From contig CAJMMS010000035.1 in the NCBI GenBank assembly GCA_905214675.1, forward strand, positions 1 to 18,716: a DNA stretch of 18,716 nucleotides. Reading direction: 5' to 3'. The position numbers and the translations under genes are program-made. The notes under the pieces were generated by a model that saw only the letters and a program-made list of their open reading frames with translations, was not told the origin of the DNA and searched no databases. Shown here piece after piece: positions 6,992 through 13,465 of the stretch; within the stretch, counting starts at the first letter, position 1; each line of letters starts with the position of its first letter. The DNA is from an uncultured bacterium (lineage in GTDB: Bacteria > Bacillota > Clostridia > Lachnospirales > Lachnospiraceae).

Positions 6992-7925
6992 CGTCGTCTA
7001 TTCCCTTCTTCAGTATCCGTGTCAGAACCACATTGATCAGCATGATGAATACAAACAGTACCAGACCGATCGTAAATAAAACCTGTCTGTGTAAATCTGC
7101 CGCATATCCCATCTCACTTACGATCGCGGTTGTAAGGAAACGAACCGAATTAAATGGGAACGGCGGATTTACGGAACTTCCTGCTACTAAAGTGATCGCC
7201 ATCGCTTCCCCGATCGCTCTTCCTGTTCCAAGTACGATGGCTGTAATGATACCGGATTTTGCCGCCGGGATCATCACCTTGAAAATAGTCTGGATATGGG
7301 AGGCTCCCAAAGCCAGCGATGCTGATTTCAGATTCTGCGGTACTGCTTTCAGTGCAGACTCACTGATATTTATTACCGTTGGGAGGATCATGATCGCCAG
7401 TACGATCACAGCTGAAATCAGGTTCGCTCCTCCGGTGAACTGGTGTGTTTTTGAATTTTGAAAGAGAAACAGCTCCAGTTTGTACATTACCGGATTGAGC
7501 ACCAGAATGCCGACCAGTCCGTAAATAACCGAAGGAATGCCTGCCAGAAGTTCCACCGCCGGTTTTACAACGGCTGCCAGTTTTTTCGGTGCAGCTTCCG
7601 CAAGAAAGACTGCCGTCAGAATACCGATCGGCACACCGATCAGGATGGCAAGTGCCGTTCCTACGATCGATGTGAGGATAATATACAGGATACCGTAGGA
7701 TGGCGCTGCCGCCGTCGGTGCCCAGACACTTCCAAATAGAATGTCCAGGAGACCGACTTTGAAAATCGCAGGGGTTCCGCTGATGATCATGTAGAGTGTG
7801 ATCGAAAAGACTGCCGCAACTGCAACGACCGAACATATGGTAAAGATGATCTGTGCCGTCGTTTCTACCGCCGAGCGGGAACCTTTTGCACTTAAAATAC
7901 TGAATTTGTTTTTCTTATCGTCCAT
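6981..7925 (-). CDS. pstC: Phosphate ABC transporter permease PstC
   Basis: Partner membrane subunit to PstA. It has 314 residues with about six hydrophobic helices, the first at about residues 27-50. The EAA loop reads SALKAVPQNLKSASLALGAS then FKVMIPAAKSGIITA, close to that of PstA. It begins 28 bases after pstS. The ribosome site before ATG 7925 is weak (GAAGG about 13 bases upstream), which fits lower synthesis of the membrane subunit than of the binding protein. Confidence 0.96.
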   Translation of the reverse strand: MDDKKNKFSILSAKGSRSAVETTAQIIFTICSVVAVAAVFSITLYMIISGTPAIFKVGLLDILFGSVWAPTAAAPSYGILYIILTSIVGTALAILIGVPIGILTAVFLAEAAPKKLAAVVKPAVELLAGIPSVIYGLVGILVLNPVMYKLELFLFQNSKTHQFTGGANLISAVIVLAIMILPTVINISESALKAVPQNLKSASLALGASHIQTIFKVMIPAAKSGIITAIVLGTGRAIGEAMAITLVAGSSVNPPFPFNSVRFLTTAIVSEMGYAADLHRQVLFTIGLVLFVFIMLINVVLTRILKKGIDDDAK

Positions 7926-7953
7926 TCTTTACACCAAGCCTTCATTTTTCCAG

Positions 7954-8892
7954 TTAGTCTACGGTGATCAGACCTACGGAACTGATCAGATCTTTTCCTT
8001 CTGCGGAAGAAAGATAGTCAAACAGTGCCTGTACCGGTTCGCTCTGTTCTGAGATTTCGCCTTTTGTTGCCATAACAAACGGACGGCTCAGGAAGTAGTT
8101 GCCTGCTTTGATGTTTTCTGCGGTCGGCTCTACACCTTCCAGTTTCAGAGCTTTTACCGTGTCATCCAGGACATCCAGAGATACATATCCGATGGAGCCC
8201 GGTGTAGAAGCTACTTTTGCCATAACAGCTCCGGTGCTGTCCAGTTCGCTTGCGTATGCACATTTGTCTGCCACATCCAGCAGTTCTTCAAAAGCCCCTC
8301 TTGTACCGGAACCTGCTTCACGTCCGATCACGACGATCGGTGCGGAATCTCCGTCTACATCTGCCCAGTCTGTGATCTCACCTGTGTAGATCTGTGAGAG
8401 CTGTTCTTTTGTCAGGTTATCTACCTTTGTATCCGGATTTACTACAACTGCGATACCATCAATCGCTACGATGTTTTCTACTGCACCATTCTGTTTTTCA
8501 CTGTCCTCCAGTGCACGGGAAGAGTTTCCGATATCAACGCTTCCGGAAAGAAGGGATTCAATACCTGCGGAAGATCCGGTAAATTCTGCGTTTACAGTTA
8601 CATTGGAATATTTCTCCATGAAAGCCTCTGCAACGGCGTTTGCCAGTTTCTCCATGGAAGTACTTCCTGCCATGGTGATGCTGCCGCTTAAATCTGCGGA
8701 CGCTCCGCCTGCTGCCTGTGTATCTTTGGCATCATCTGCAGTGCTTTCAGCCGCCTGGCTTCCTGCCTCTGTCTGTGCTGCGTTTGTATCTGCCTTTGTC
8801 TCTGTTGTGCCTGACTGGCCGCATGCTGCCAGACTTGCTGTTGTCACTGCACAAATTCCTGCTAAAGCTGTTAATTTCTTAAGGTTCTTCAT
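7954..8892 (-). CDS. pstS: Phosphate-binding lipoprotein PstS
   Basis: Extracellular phosphate receptor of the Pst transporter. The N terminus is a lipoprotein signal peptide with lipobox LAAC (cleavage before Cys24), followed by a flexible Ala/Thr/acidic linker to about residue 68. The binding fold shows AGSTSM (75-80), TGSSAG (105-110) and REAGSGTR (191-198), the loops that hold phosphate in PstS proteins. 312 residues, normal once the linker is counted. GAGGAG lies 9 bases before the ATG. First gene of pstSCAB-phoU, preceded by a PHO-box-like array (9041-9098). Confidence 0.97.
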   Translation of the reverse strand: MKNLKKLTALAGICAVTTASLAACGQSGTTETKADTNAAQTEAGSQAAESTADDAKDTQAAGGASADLSGSITMAGSTSMEKLANAVAEAFMEKYSNVTVNAEFTGSSAGIESLLSGSVDIGNSSRALEDSEKQNGAVENIVAIDGIAVVVNPDTKVDNLTKEQLSQIYTGEITDWADVDGDSAPIVVIGREAGSGTRGAFEELLDVADKCAYASELDSTGAVMAKVASTPGSIGYVSLDVLDDTVKALKLEGVEPTAENIKAGNYFLSRPFVMATKGEISEQSEPVQALFDYLSSAEGKDLISSVGLITVD

Positions 8893-9003
8893 AATAATAG
8901 TCTCCTCTCCTGACCTGCTGTGCCGTTTTCTTTTTTTATTTTTACCAGTTTTTTATTCGGCATCTGTCAGTTTCTGATTTTCTGTTCTTTGTTGAACAAC
9001 CTT

Positions 9004-9031
9004 AAGATAACACAAAACCAGCCCACAAAAA
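9004..9031 (-). promoter_or_regulatory. Candidate pst operon promoter
   Basis: Reading leftward, TTTTTG (-35, 9026-9031), a 16-base spacer, TATCTT (-10, 9004-9009) preceded by TGT, an extended -10. The -35 is poor, as expected for an activator-dependent promoter, and the PHO-like boxes begin about 10 bases upstream. A small dyad GTTG-AA-CAAC (8991-9000) lies near the expected start point. The promoter overlaps the xpt terminator. Confidence 0.5.
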
Positions 9032-9044
9032 GCATGGGCTGGTT
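9016..9044 (-). terminator. Rho-independent terminator after xpt
   Basis: 10-bp perfect stem: AACCAGCCCA (9016-9025) with TGGGCTGGTT (9035-9044), 9-base loop. On the minus strand it is followed by TTGTGTTATCTT, a moderate U-rich tail. It lies about 57 bases after the xpt stop and separates xpt from pst. Confidence 0.75.
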
Positions 9045-9098
9045 AATCCTTGGTTATGTTTTTGTAAAGAAAATCCTGAATTGTAAAGAAATCGTAAA
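9041..9098 (-). promoter_or_regulatory. PHO-box-like array (PhoP/PhoB-type binding site) upstream of pstS
   Basis: On the minus strand five TTTACA-like hexamers occur: TTTACG (9093-9098), TTTACA (9082-9087), TTTACA (9063-9068), ATAACC (9052-9057) and TTAACC (9041-9046). Spacings are 11, 19, 11 and 11 bases. Direct repeats of TTHACA with about 5 bases between them are the known PhoP-binding pattern in Gram-positive bacteria, and the place, just upstream of pstS, is right for phosphate-starvation activation. Confidence 0.7.
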
Positions 9099-9100
9099 GC

Positions 9101-9676
9101 CTAGCGGAATACGATCTCTCCGGTCTTTTCATCCATACTCTCTACAATAGCGAGAGATTCCAGATGAATGCCCTGATTACGCAGGCTGTTGCCTCCCGGC
9201 TGGAAACCTTTCTCGATCACGATACCGGCTCCAACTAATTCTGCACCGGAATCTTTTACGATCTGGATCAGGCCTTCCATTGCCTTTCCGTTTGCCATAA
9301 AATCATCGATCAGCAGCACCTTGTCATCCGGTCCGAGAAACTCCTTGGAAACGATGATGTCGTAGATTCTTCCGTGAGTATAGGACTCTACCTGTGTAGT
9401 ATAGACATCTCCTGCGATATTTTTGGTCTGCGTCTTTTTTGCAAAGACAACCGGAACATTGAAAACTTCAGCAACAACACAGGCAATGCCAATGCCGGAT
9501 GCCTCGATCGTCAGGATCTTCGTGATCTCCTCCCCTTCAAATCTGCGTTTGAACTCTTTTCCGATCTCACGGAACAGGGATACATCCATCTGATGATTCA
9601 AAAAGCTGTCCACTTTCAGCACATTGCCTTCTCTGATCTTGCCGTCTTTTCTGATTCTGTCTTTGAGTATCTGCAT
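9101..9676 (-). CDS. xpt: Xanthine phosphoribosyltransferase
   Basis: Converts xanthine and PRPP to XMP in purine salvage, cytosolic. From ATG 9676 the protein has 191 residues, the usual Xpt length. Visible motifs are LKVDSFLNHQMD (20-31, family-specific), TIEASGIGIA (56-65), the PRPP-binding LLIDDFMANGKA (121-132) and IVIEKGFQPGG (152-162). The frame stays open to an ATG at 9751, but that codon lies inside the -10 element, whereas GGAGG is 8 bases before ATG 9676. It has its own consensus promoter (9751-9779) and terminator (9016-9044). Bacillus xpt is controlled by a purine riboswitch; none is recognisable here. Confidence 0.95.
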   Translation of the reverse strand: MQILKDRIRKDGKIREGNVLKVDSFLNHQMDVSLFREIGKEFKRRFEGEEITKILTIEASGIGIACVVAEVFNVPVVFAKKTQTKNIAGDVYTTQVESYTHGRIYDIIVSKEFLGPDDKVLLIDDFMANGKAMEGLIQIVKDSGAELVGAGIVIEKGFQPGGNSLRNQGIHLESLAIVESMDEKTGEIVFR

Positions 9677-9712
9677 TTCTTTATCCTCCATCATCGTTTC
9701 GTTCGATTTATT

Positions 9713-9741
9713 CTGATAGATATATATACACATATCACCAG
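9713..9741 (-). other. Hairpin at the 5' end of the xpt transcript
   Basis: CTGGTGATAT near the expected transcript start can pair with ATATCTATCAG, giving about 10 bp with one bulged T and one G-U pair. It begins only a few bases after the predicted start point, so it may protect the mRNA 5' end. It is not followed by a U-run and lacks the conserved purine aptamer bases. Confidence 0.35.
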
Positions 9742-9750
9742 TTTTTTTCA

Positions 9751-9779
9751 ATTTTACCCTCTATAGTCTCAAATGTCAA
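9751..9779 (-). promoter_or_regulatory. SigA promoter for xpt
   Basis: Reading leftward, TTGACA (-35, 9774-9779), 17-base spacer, TAAAAT (-10, 9751-9756). A strong consensus promoter giving a leader of roughly 70 bases before ATG 9676. Confidence 0.85.
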
Positions 9780-9803
9780 TGTACAGAAAATGTATTTTGA
9801 CTC

Positions 9804-9830
9804 GCAACTGTAAAGCCACTGAACAGTTAC
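9804..9830 (-). repeat. REP-like palindrome, copy A
   Basis: On the minus strand GTAACTGT (9823-9830) can pair with ACAGTTGC (9804-9811), 8 bp with one G-U pair. The core TAACTGTTCAGT followed by CAGTT recurs at 13292-13316, so this is a dispersed intergenic palindrome rather than a one-off hairpin. It lies just after the stop of the second chromate transporter gene, but without a U-run. Confidence 0.5.
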
Positions 9831-9837
9831 CAGAATC

Positions 9838-10401
9838 TCACAAAAATAATGCTGCCAGCAAAACTTTTAAAATACCGGCCAGAAACATAACAGCCACCGG
9901 ATTCATTTTAAATTTCCGAAGCAGCACAATGCAAAACCCAAACAGAAATACCATGCTCCAGTCGGTATCCGGCAGACAGATCCCATTCTGCCCGTTCCAG
10001 AAGGCAGAAACCAGGATGGAAATGCCGGCTGATGCGATCAGTGCGATCACCGCCGGACGCAGGGAAGAAAGAACACCCTGAAGTGCGGCAAGCTTTCGAT
10101 ATTTTAAATAGAGATAAGCGATAAAAGTAACCAGAATACAAGAGGGCAGAATGCATCCGAGCGTCGCAACCACAGCCCCTGTGACCCCTGCCATGTTCAT
10201 TCCGACAAACGTGGCCGCATTTGTGGCAATCGGCCCTGGTGTCATCTGCGAAATCGTGACAAGATCTGCGAACTCCTTCATATTTAACCAGTGATACACA
10301 TCCACCACCTGATGTTGTATCAGAGGCATTGCCGCATAACCGCCGCCAAAACTGAACATCCCGATCTGCAGAAATGCCAGAAATAAATCCAGATAGATCA
10401 T
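9838..10401 (-). CDS. Chromate transporter family protein, half-size (second of pair)
   Basis: Membrane protein of the CHR family (chromate ion transporter, Pfam Chromate_transp). 187 residues, a single CHR domain, with about six hydrophobic segments. Signature regions are FSFGGGYAAMPLI (17-29) near the N terminus and QMTPGPIATNAATFVG (52-67). CHR half-proteins usually work as a pair made by adjacent genes, as here. Its ATG overlaps the upstream CHR gene's stop as ATGA, with AGAGGA 7 bases before the start, so translation is coupled. In anaerobes without chromate exposure the real substrate may be another oxyanion; the sequence does not decide this. Confidence 0.9.
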   Translation of the reverse strand: MIYLDLFLAFLQIGMFSFGGGYAAMPLIQHQVVDVYHWLNMKEFADLVTISQMTPGPIATNAATFVGMNMAGVTGAVVATLGCILPSCILVTFIAYLYLKYRKLAALQGVLSSLRPAVIALIASAGISILVSAFWNGQNGICLPDTDWSMVFLFGFCIVLLRKFKMNPVAVMFLAGILKVLLAALFL

Positions 10402-10967
10402 AGCTTTTTCCTCTTTTCGTACTGTGAACGTAAAAATCCAAACAGACCGCTTGCGATCACGATGTATACGACATTTACTTGAAACACTGTTGCCGCCAGA
10501 AAGGCAGCCGCCATAATGATCCAGGAAATGGCATCTTTTTGTTTTGCCACCTCACCCGCCATATCGTATACCACAACAGCGATCACCGCTCCGACTCCGG
10601 CCTGCATCCCAAGCAACATCTGGCTTACAATAAAATTTTTACAGAAAATCTGATAACAGACCGAGATCGCCGCAATGATCGCAAACTGCGGAAGCAACGT
10701 CCCAAAGACGGCCGTTACCACCCCTGCAATCCCCGCCAGCTTATAACCGACTGCAATCGCTCCGTTCACTGCCACCGCTCCCGGTACCGACTGTGCGATC
10801 GCCACCAGATCCAACATCTCATTCTCATCGATCCAGTGATATTCATCGACAAATTTCTTTTTCATCAGACTCACGATCACATAGCCGCCGCCAAACGTGA
10901 AGGCACTGAGATAAAACGTAGACAGAAAAAGTTTCCATAAAACTATTTTTTTTGATTTCGGCTCCAT
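10398..10967 (-). CDS. Chromate transporter family protein, half-size (first of pair)
   Basis: The partner half of the CHR pair: 189 residues with about six hydrophobic segments. Motifs matching the other half are FTFGGGYVIVSLM (18-30) and QSVPGAVAVNGAIAVG (53-68). The two halves differ enough to form an asymmetric dimer, with TPGPIA in one and VPGAVA in the other. AAGAGGT lies just before the ATG. The gene follows the holin-like gene after 116 bases; an extended -10 (TGC-TAAACT, 11019-11027) with a poor -35 may start the operon. Confidence 0.9.
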   Translation of the reverse strand: MEPKSKKIVLWKLFLSTFYLSAFTFGGGYVIVSLMKKKFVDEYHWIDENEMLDLVAIAQSVPGAVAVNGAIAVGYKLAGIAGVVTAVFGTLLPQFAIIAAISVCYQIFCKNFIVSQMLLGMQAGVGAVIAVVVYDMAGEVAKQKDAISWIIMAAAFLAATVFQVNVVYIVIASGLFGFLRSQYEKRKKL

Positions 10968-11018
10968 ATCGATACCTCTTTTGTGATTTTCTATTCTTAA
11001 TCCGACACTCCGATAACA

Positions 11019-11068
11019 AGTTTAGCACATCTGAGCCGCAAAATCTATCTCTTTACAGAATCTTTACC
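11019..11068 (-). promoter_or_regulatory. Weak promoter candidate with two TTTACA-like repeats, CHR operon
   Basis: TAAACT with an extended TGC (11019-11027) is the only promoter-like element before the CHR pair; no good -35 is present. Just upstream, TTTACA (11052-11057) and TTTACC (11063-11068) lie 11 bases apart on the plus strand, resembling the pst boxes but in the opposite orientation to the genes. Low support. Confidence 0.3.
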
Positions 11069-11083
11069 TTGCTCTGTGCAAAA

Positions 11084-11395
11084 TCATTCTTCCTTTTCCT
11101 CTTTTTCGCAGGATTTGTGCCTCTGCCCAAGCAGTTGATCCACATAAGTACTAAGTCCCGCCACCAGGATTCCCTGCACGACTGCCGTAAAGACCGCCAT
11201 CGCGATCTCTTTTCCCGTATGCAGTTGTGTTGTCGCAAATACATACAGCCCTGCAAGTAACATACCGAGAATCCCGAGGACTCCGGGAACGTATCGGTTC
11301 TGTATGGTCTGGGAACGTTTCAGACCAATGCCAATAAAATATAAAACCAGTGCTACCGCCAATAGCTCTGGTTTGATATAATCCATGATCTGCAT
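11084..11395 (-). CDS. Holin-like small membrane protein (Phage_holin_5-type)
   Basis: 103 residues with three hydrophobic segments (about 10-26, 36-54 and 64-82), a start like MxxxDYIKPELL, a GLKRSQTIQNRYVP linker, and a charged Cys/Lys/Glu tail. This matches small clostridial phage holins, which make holes in the membrane so that endolysins can act. No endolysin or other phage gene is nearby, so it is an orphan: a phage relic or a domesticated protein. GGAGAG lies 6 bases before ATG 11395. An extended -10 (TGA-TATAGT, 11418-11426) may drive it. Confidence 0.75.
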   Translation of the reverse strand: MQIMDYIKPELLAVALVLYFIGIGLKRSQTIQNRYVPGVLGILGMLLAGLYVFATTQLHTGKEIAMAVFTAVVQGILVAGLSTYVDQLLGQRHKSCEKEEKEE

Positions 11396-11417
11396 GACAG
11401 ACTCTCCACGCTGTTTT

Positions 11418-11426
11418 ACTATATCA
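11418..11426 (-). promoter_or_regulatory. Extended -10 promoter candidate for holin-like gene
   Basis: TGA followed by TATAGT, about 25 bases before the ATG; no good -35 at 16-18 bases. Confidence 0.35.
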
Positions 11427-11473
11427 TATTCCCAAAAGAACGGAACGTTGCCAATAATTTCACATGTAAAACA

Positions 11474-11505
11474 ACAGGCACCCTCCTTTTACGGAAAGTG
11501 CCTGT
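11474..11505 (-). terminator. Rho-independent terminator after the GGGtGRT gene
   Basis: On the minus strand ACAGGCACTTTCC pairs with GGAGGGTGCCTGT (13 bp, two G-U pairs) around the loop GTAAAA, followed by TGTTTTAC. It is 33 bases after the gene's stop and ends the two-gene operon. Confidence 0.85.
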
Positions 11506-11538
11506 CATTTTCATTTAAATAAATTTTTTATTTATTTC

Positions 11539-12549
11539 TTAGAATTTGCCAGCGTCTGCTGCTTCCTGAACAGCTACAGCAACTGCAACAGTCATACCAA
11601 CCATTGGGTTATTGCCCGCGCCAATCAGACCCATCATCTCTACGTGAGCCGGAACGGAAGAAGAACCTGCGAACTGTGCATCAGAGTGCATACGTCCCAG
11701 TGTATCTGTCATACCATAAGAAGCAGGACCTGCAGCCATGTTATCCGGATGCAGTGTACGTCCTGTACCACCACCGGAAGCTACTGAGAAGTATTTCTTG
11801 CCTTTTTCAAGACATTCTTTTTTGTATGTACCTGCAACCGGATGCTGGAAACGTGTCGGGTTTGTGGAGTTACCTGTGATAGAAACGTCAACGCCTTCTT
11901 TCCACATGATAGCTACACCTTCCGGAACGCTGTTTGCACCGTAGCAGTTTACTTTTGCACGAAGTCCTTCAGAGTAAGCTTTTCTGGATACTTCTTTTAC
12001 TTCGTTTGTGTACGGATCGTACTCTGTCTCAACGAATGTGAAACCGTTGATTCTGGAGATGATCTGTGCAGCGTCTTTACCCAGACCGTTCAGGATAACA
12101 CGCAGCGGTTTTTTACGAACTTTGTTTGCTTTTTCTGCGATACCGATCGCACCTTCAGCAGCAGCGAAAGATTCGTGACCTGCCAGGAATGCGAAACATT
12201 CTGTTTCTTCTTCCAGCAGCATTTTTCCTAAGTTACCATGTCCCAGACCTACTTTACGTGTGTCAGCAACAGAACCCGGAATACAGAAAGACTGAAGACC
12301 TTCACCGATTGCAGCAGCAGCGTCAGCAGCTCTTCTGCAGCCTTTTTTGATTGCGATTGCAGCACCTACTGTATAAGCCCAGCAAGCGTTCTCAAAACAG
12401 ATCGGCTGAATGCTCTTGATCTGAGCATATACATCCAGTCCAGCATCTTTTGTGATCTTTTCAGCTTCTTCGATAGAAGCAATTCCATAACTATTTAAAA
12501 CAGAATTGATCTTGTCAATTCGTCTCTCATATGATTCAAATAAAGCCAT
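11539..12549 (-). CDS. GGGtGRT family protein, function unknown
   Basis: 336-residue soluble protein of the family named for its motif GGGTGRT (here 259-265), followed by LHPDNMAAGPASYGM. Other marked features are FENACWAYTVGAA (52-64), GLGHGNLGKML (101-111), LAGHESFAAAEGAIG (122-136), VNCYGANSVPEG (200-211) and the glycine-rich end GLIGAGNNPMVGMT (307-320). Seven Cys (51, 56, 71, 89, 118, 202, 246) and several His could bind metal or a cluster, but no standard cofactor motif was recognised. It follows the NifU-like gene by 19 bases with AGGAGG 9 bases before the ATG, so the two are made together, probably in large amounts. The family function is not established as far as I know. Confidence 0.9.
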   Translation of the reverse strand: MALFESYERRIDKINSVLNSYGIASIEEAEKITKDAGLDVYAQIKSIQPICFENACWAYTVGAAIAIKKGCRRAADAAAAIGEGLQSFCIPGSVADTRKVGLGHGNLGKMLLEEETECFAFLAGHESFAAAEGAIGIAEKANKVRKKPLRVILNGLGKDAAQIISRINGFTFVETEYDPYTNEVKEVSRKAYSEGLRAKVNCYGANSVPEGVAIMWKEGVDVSITGNSTNPTRFQHPVAGTYKKECLEKGKKYFSVASGGGTGRTLHPDNMAAGPASYGMTDTLGRMHSDAQFAGSSSVPAHVEMMGLIGAGNNPMVGMTVAVAVAVQEAADAGKF

Positions 12550-12568
12550 TTCCTGTTACCTCCTATAA

Positions 12569-13261
12569 TTATTCTTTACGCGGGTCAATGATCTTAACAG
12601 CATCAGCTACGCGGCCATACTGACCTTTGGATTTCTCCCATGCAGTATTCGGGTCATCACCTTTTTTGATGAAGTCTGTCATCTTTCCAAGGTTTACGAA
12701 CTGGTATCCGATGATCAGATCATCAGCATCCAGAGCGATGCCTGTTACATAACCTTCTGCCATTTCAAGGTAACGAGGACCTTTCTTTAATGTACCGTAC
12801 ATAGTACCAACCTGTGAGCGAAGTCCTTTACCCAGGTCTTCCAGACCAGCACCAACTGCCAGACCATCTTCAGAGAAAGCACTCTGGCTTCTTCCGTATA
12901 CGATCTGCAGGAACAGTTCTCTCATAGCGGTGTTGATCGCGTCACAGACAAGGTCTGTATTCAGAGCTTCCATTACAGTCAGACCCGGCAGGATCTCAGC
13001 AGCCATAGCAGCAGAGTGTGTCATACCGGAACATCCGATGGTCTCTACCAGAGCTTCCTGAATGATACCTTCTTTTACATTCAGGCTCAGCTTACATGCA
13101 CCCTGCTGAGGAGCACACCAGCCTACACCATGTGTAAATCCGGAAATGTCTTTAACTTCTTTTGCCTGTACCCACTTTGCTTCTTCTGGAATTGGAGCAG
13201 CGCCATGATGAACGCCCTGTGCAACTGGGCACATTTCTTCTACTTCACGTGAATAAATCAT
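12569..13261 (-). CDS. NifU/IscU-like iron-sulfur scaffold-type protein
   Basis: 230-residue soluble protein with five Cys (11, 49, 56, 77, 106). The stretch VETIGCSGMTHSAAMAAE (72-89) followed by LTVMEAL (94-100) resembles the IscU/NifU segment around its second Cys (GCGSAIASSSMATE), and KLSLNVKEGIIQEALVET before it matches the IscU beta hairpin. The third IscU Cys context and the conserved Asp are not obvious. A C-terminal half (about 130-230) beyond the usual IscU length is specific to this family. Iron-sulfur or other metal binding is inferred, not shown. Ribosome site AAAGGAG is 7 bases before ATG. It is first in the operon with the GGGtGRT gene; no iscS or suf genes are close. Confidence 0.75.
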   Translation of the reverse strand: MIYSREVEEMCPVAQGVHHGAAPIPEEAKWVQAKEVKDISGFTHGVGWCAPQQGACKLSLNVKEGIIQEALVETIGCSGMTHSAAMAAEILPGLTVMEALNTDLVCDAINTAMRELFLQIVYGRSQSAFSEDGLAVGAGLEDLGKGLRSQVGTMYGTLKKGPRYLEMAEGYVTGIALDADDLIIGYQFVNLGKMTDFIKKGDDPNTAWEKSKGQYGRVADAVKIIDPRKE

Positions 13262-13291
13262 TTTAAGACTCCTTTCAAAAATGAATTACTA

Positions 13292-13316
13292 TAACTGTTC
13301 AGTACCTTCGCAGTTA
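13292..13316 (+). repeat. REP-like palindrome, copy B, in the leader of the NifU-like gene
   Basis: TAACTG (13292-13297) pairs with CAGTTA (13311-13316). The core TAACTGTTCAGT matches copy A at 9804-9830, in the opposite orientation. It lies about 30 bases before the start of the NifU-like gene. Confidence 0.5.
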
Positions 13317-13334
13317 CATTCTATACAGTAATTG

Positions 13335-13367
13335 GCCGCCTCCCTTTTTGCGATCACAGGAGGCTGC
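13335..13367 (-). other. Stem-loop between the LPG-type gene and the NifU-like gene
   Basis: GCCGCCTCC (13335-13343) pairs with GGAGGCTGC (13359-13367), 8 of 9 positions, with a 15-base loop. The minus-strand tail is CAATTACTG, not U-rich, so it is either a poor terminator for the upstream operon or a leader structure. It is about 75 bases before the NifU-like start. Confidence 0.4.
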
Positions 13368-13393
13368 AAAATACTTTCACACTATTTTCTCAT

Positions 13394-13411
13394 AAATCGA
13401 CGATTTCGTCC
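13394..13411. promoter_or_regulatory. Overlapping dyads upstream of the NifU-like gene
   Basis: AAATCG-A-CGATTT (13394-13406) and GACGA-TT-TCGTC (13400-13411) overlap, a pattern seen in repressor operators. No strong SigA promoter was found in 13262-13465; TAGAAT or TATAGA near 13320 are the best -10 candidates but lack a -35. Confidence 0.3.
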
Positions 13412-13465
13412 AGTCTTTTTTTAAACAAACCGGATTCTTTTGTCTTTTTCTGTCCGGAAATGCCT

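Noticed and set aside
7360..7836. 158-codon frame on the minus strand inside pstC
   Set aside because: Alternate frame of pstC, which has all family motifs; the translation is rich in Cys/His/Ser and has no family motif.
9677..9750. Purine (G-box) riboswitch upstream of xpt
   Set aside because: The leader is too short and lacks the conserved aptamer core.
9677..9751. Upstream extension of xpt to ATG 9751
   Set aside because: That ATG lies in the -10 element and has no ribosome site; the residues do not match the Xpt family.
13335..13367. Terminator of the GT2 operon
   Set aside because: The stem is fair but the tail is CAATTACTG, not U-rich; kept only as a stem-loop.
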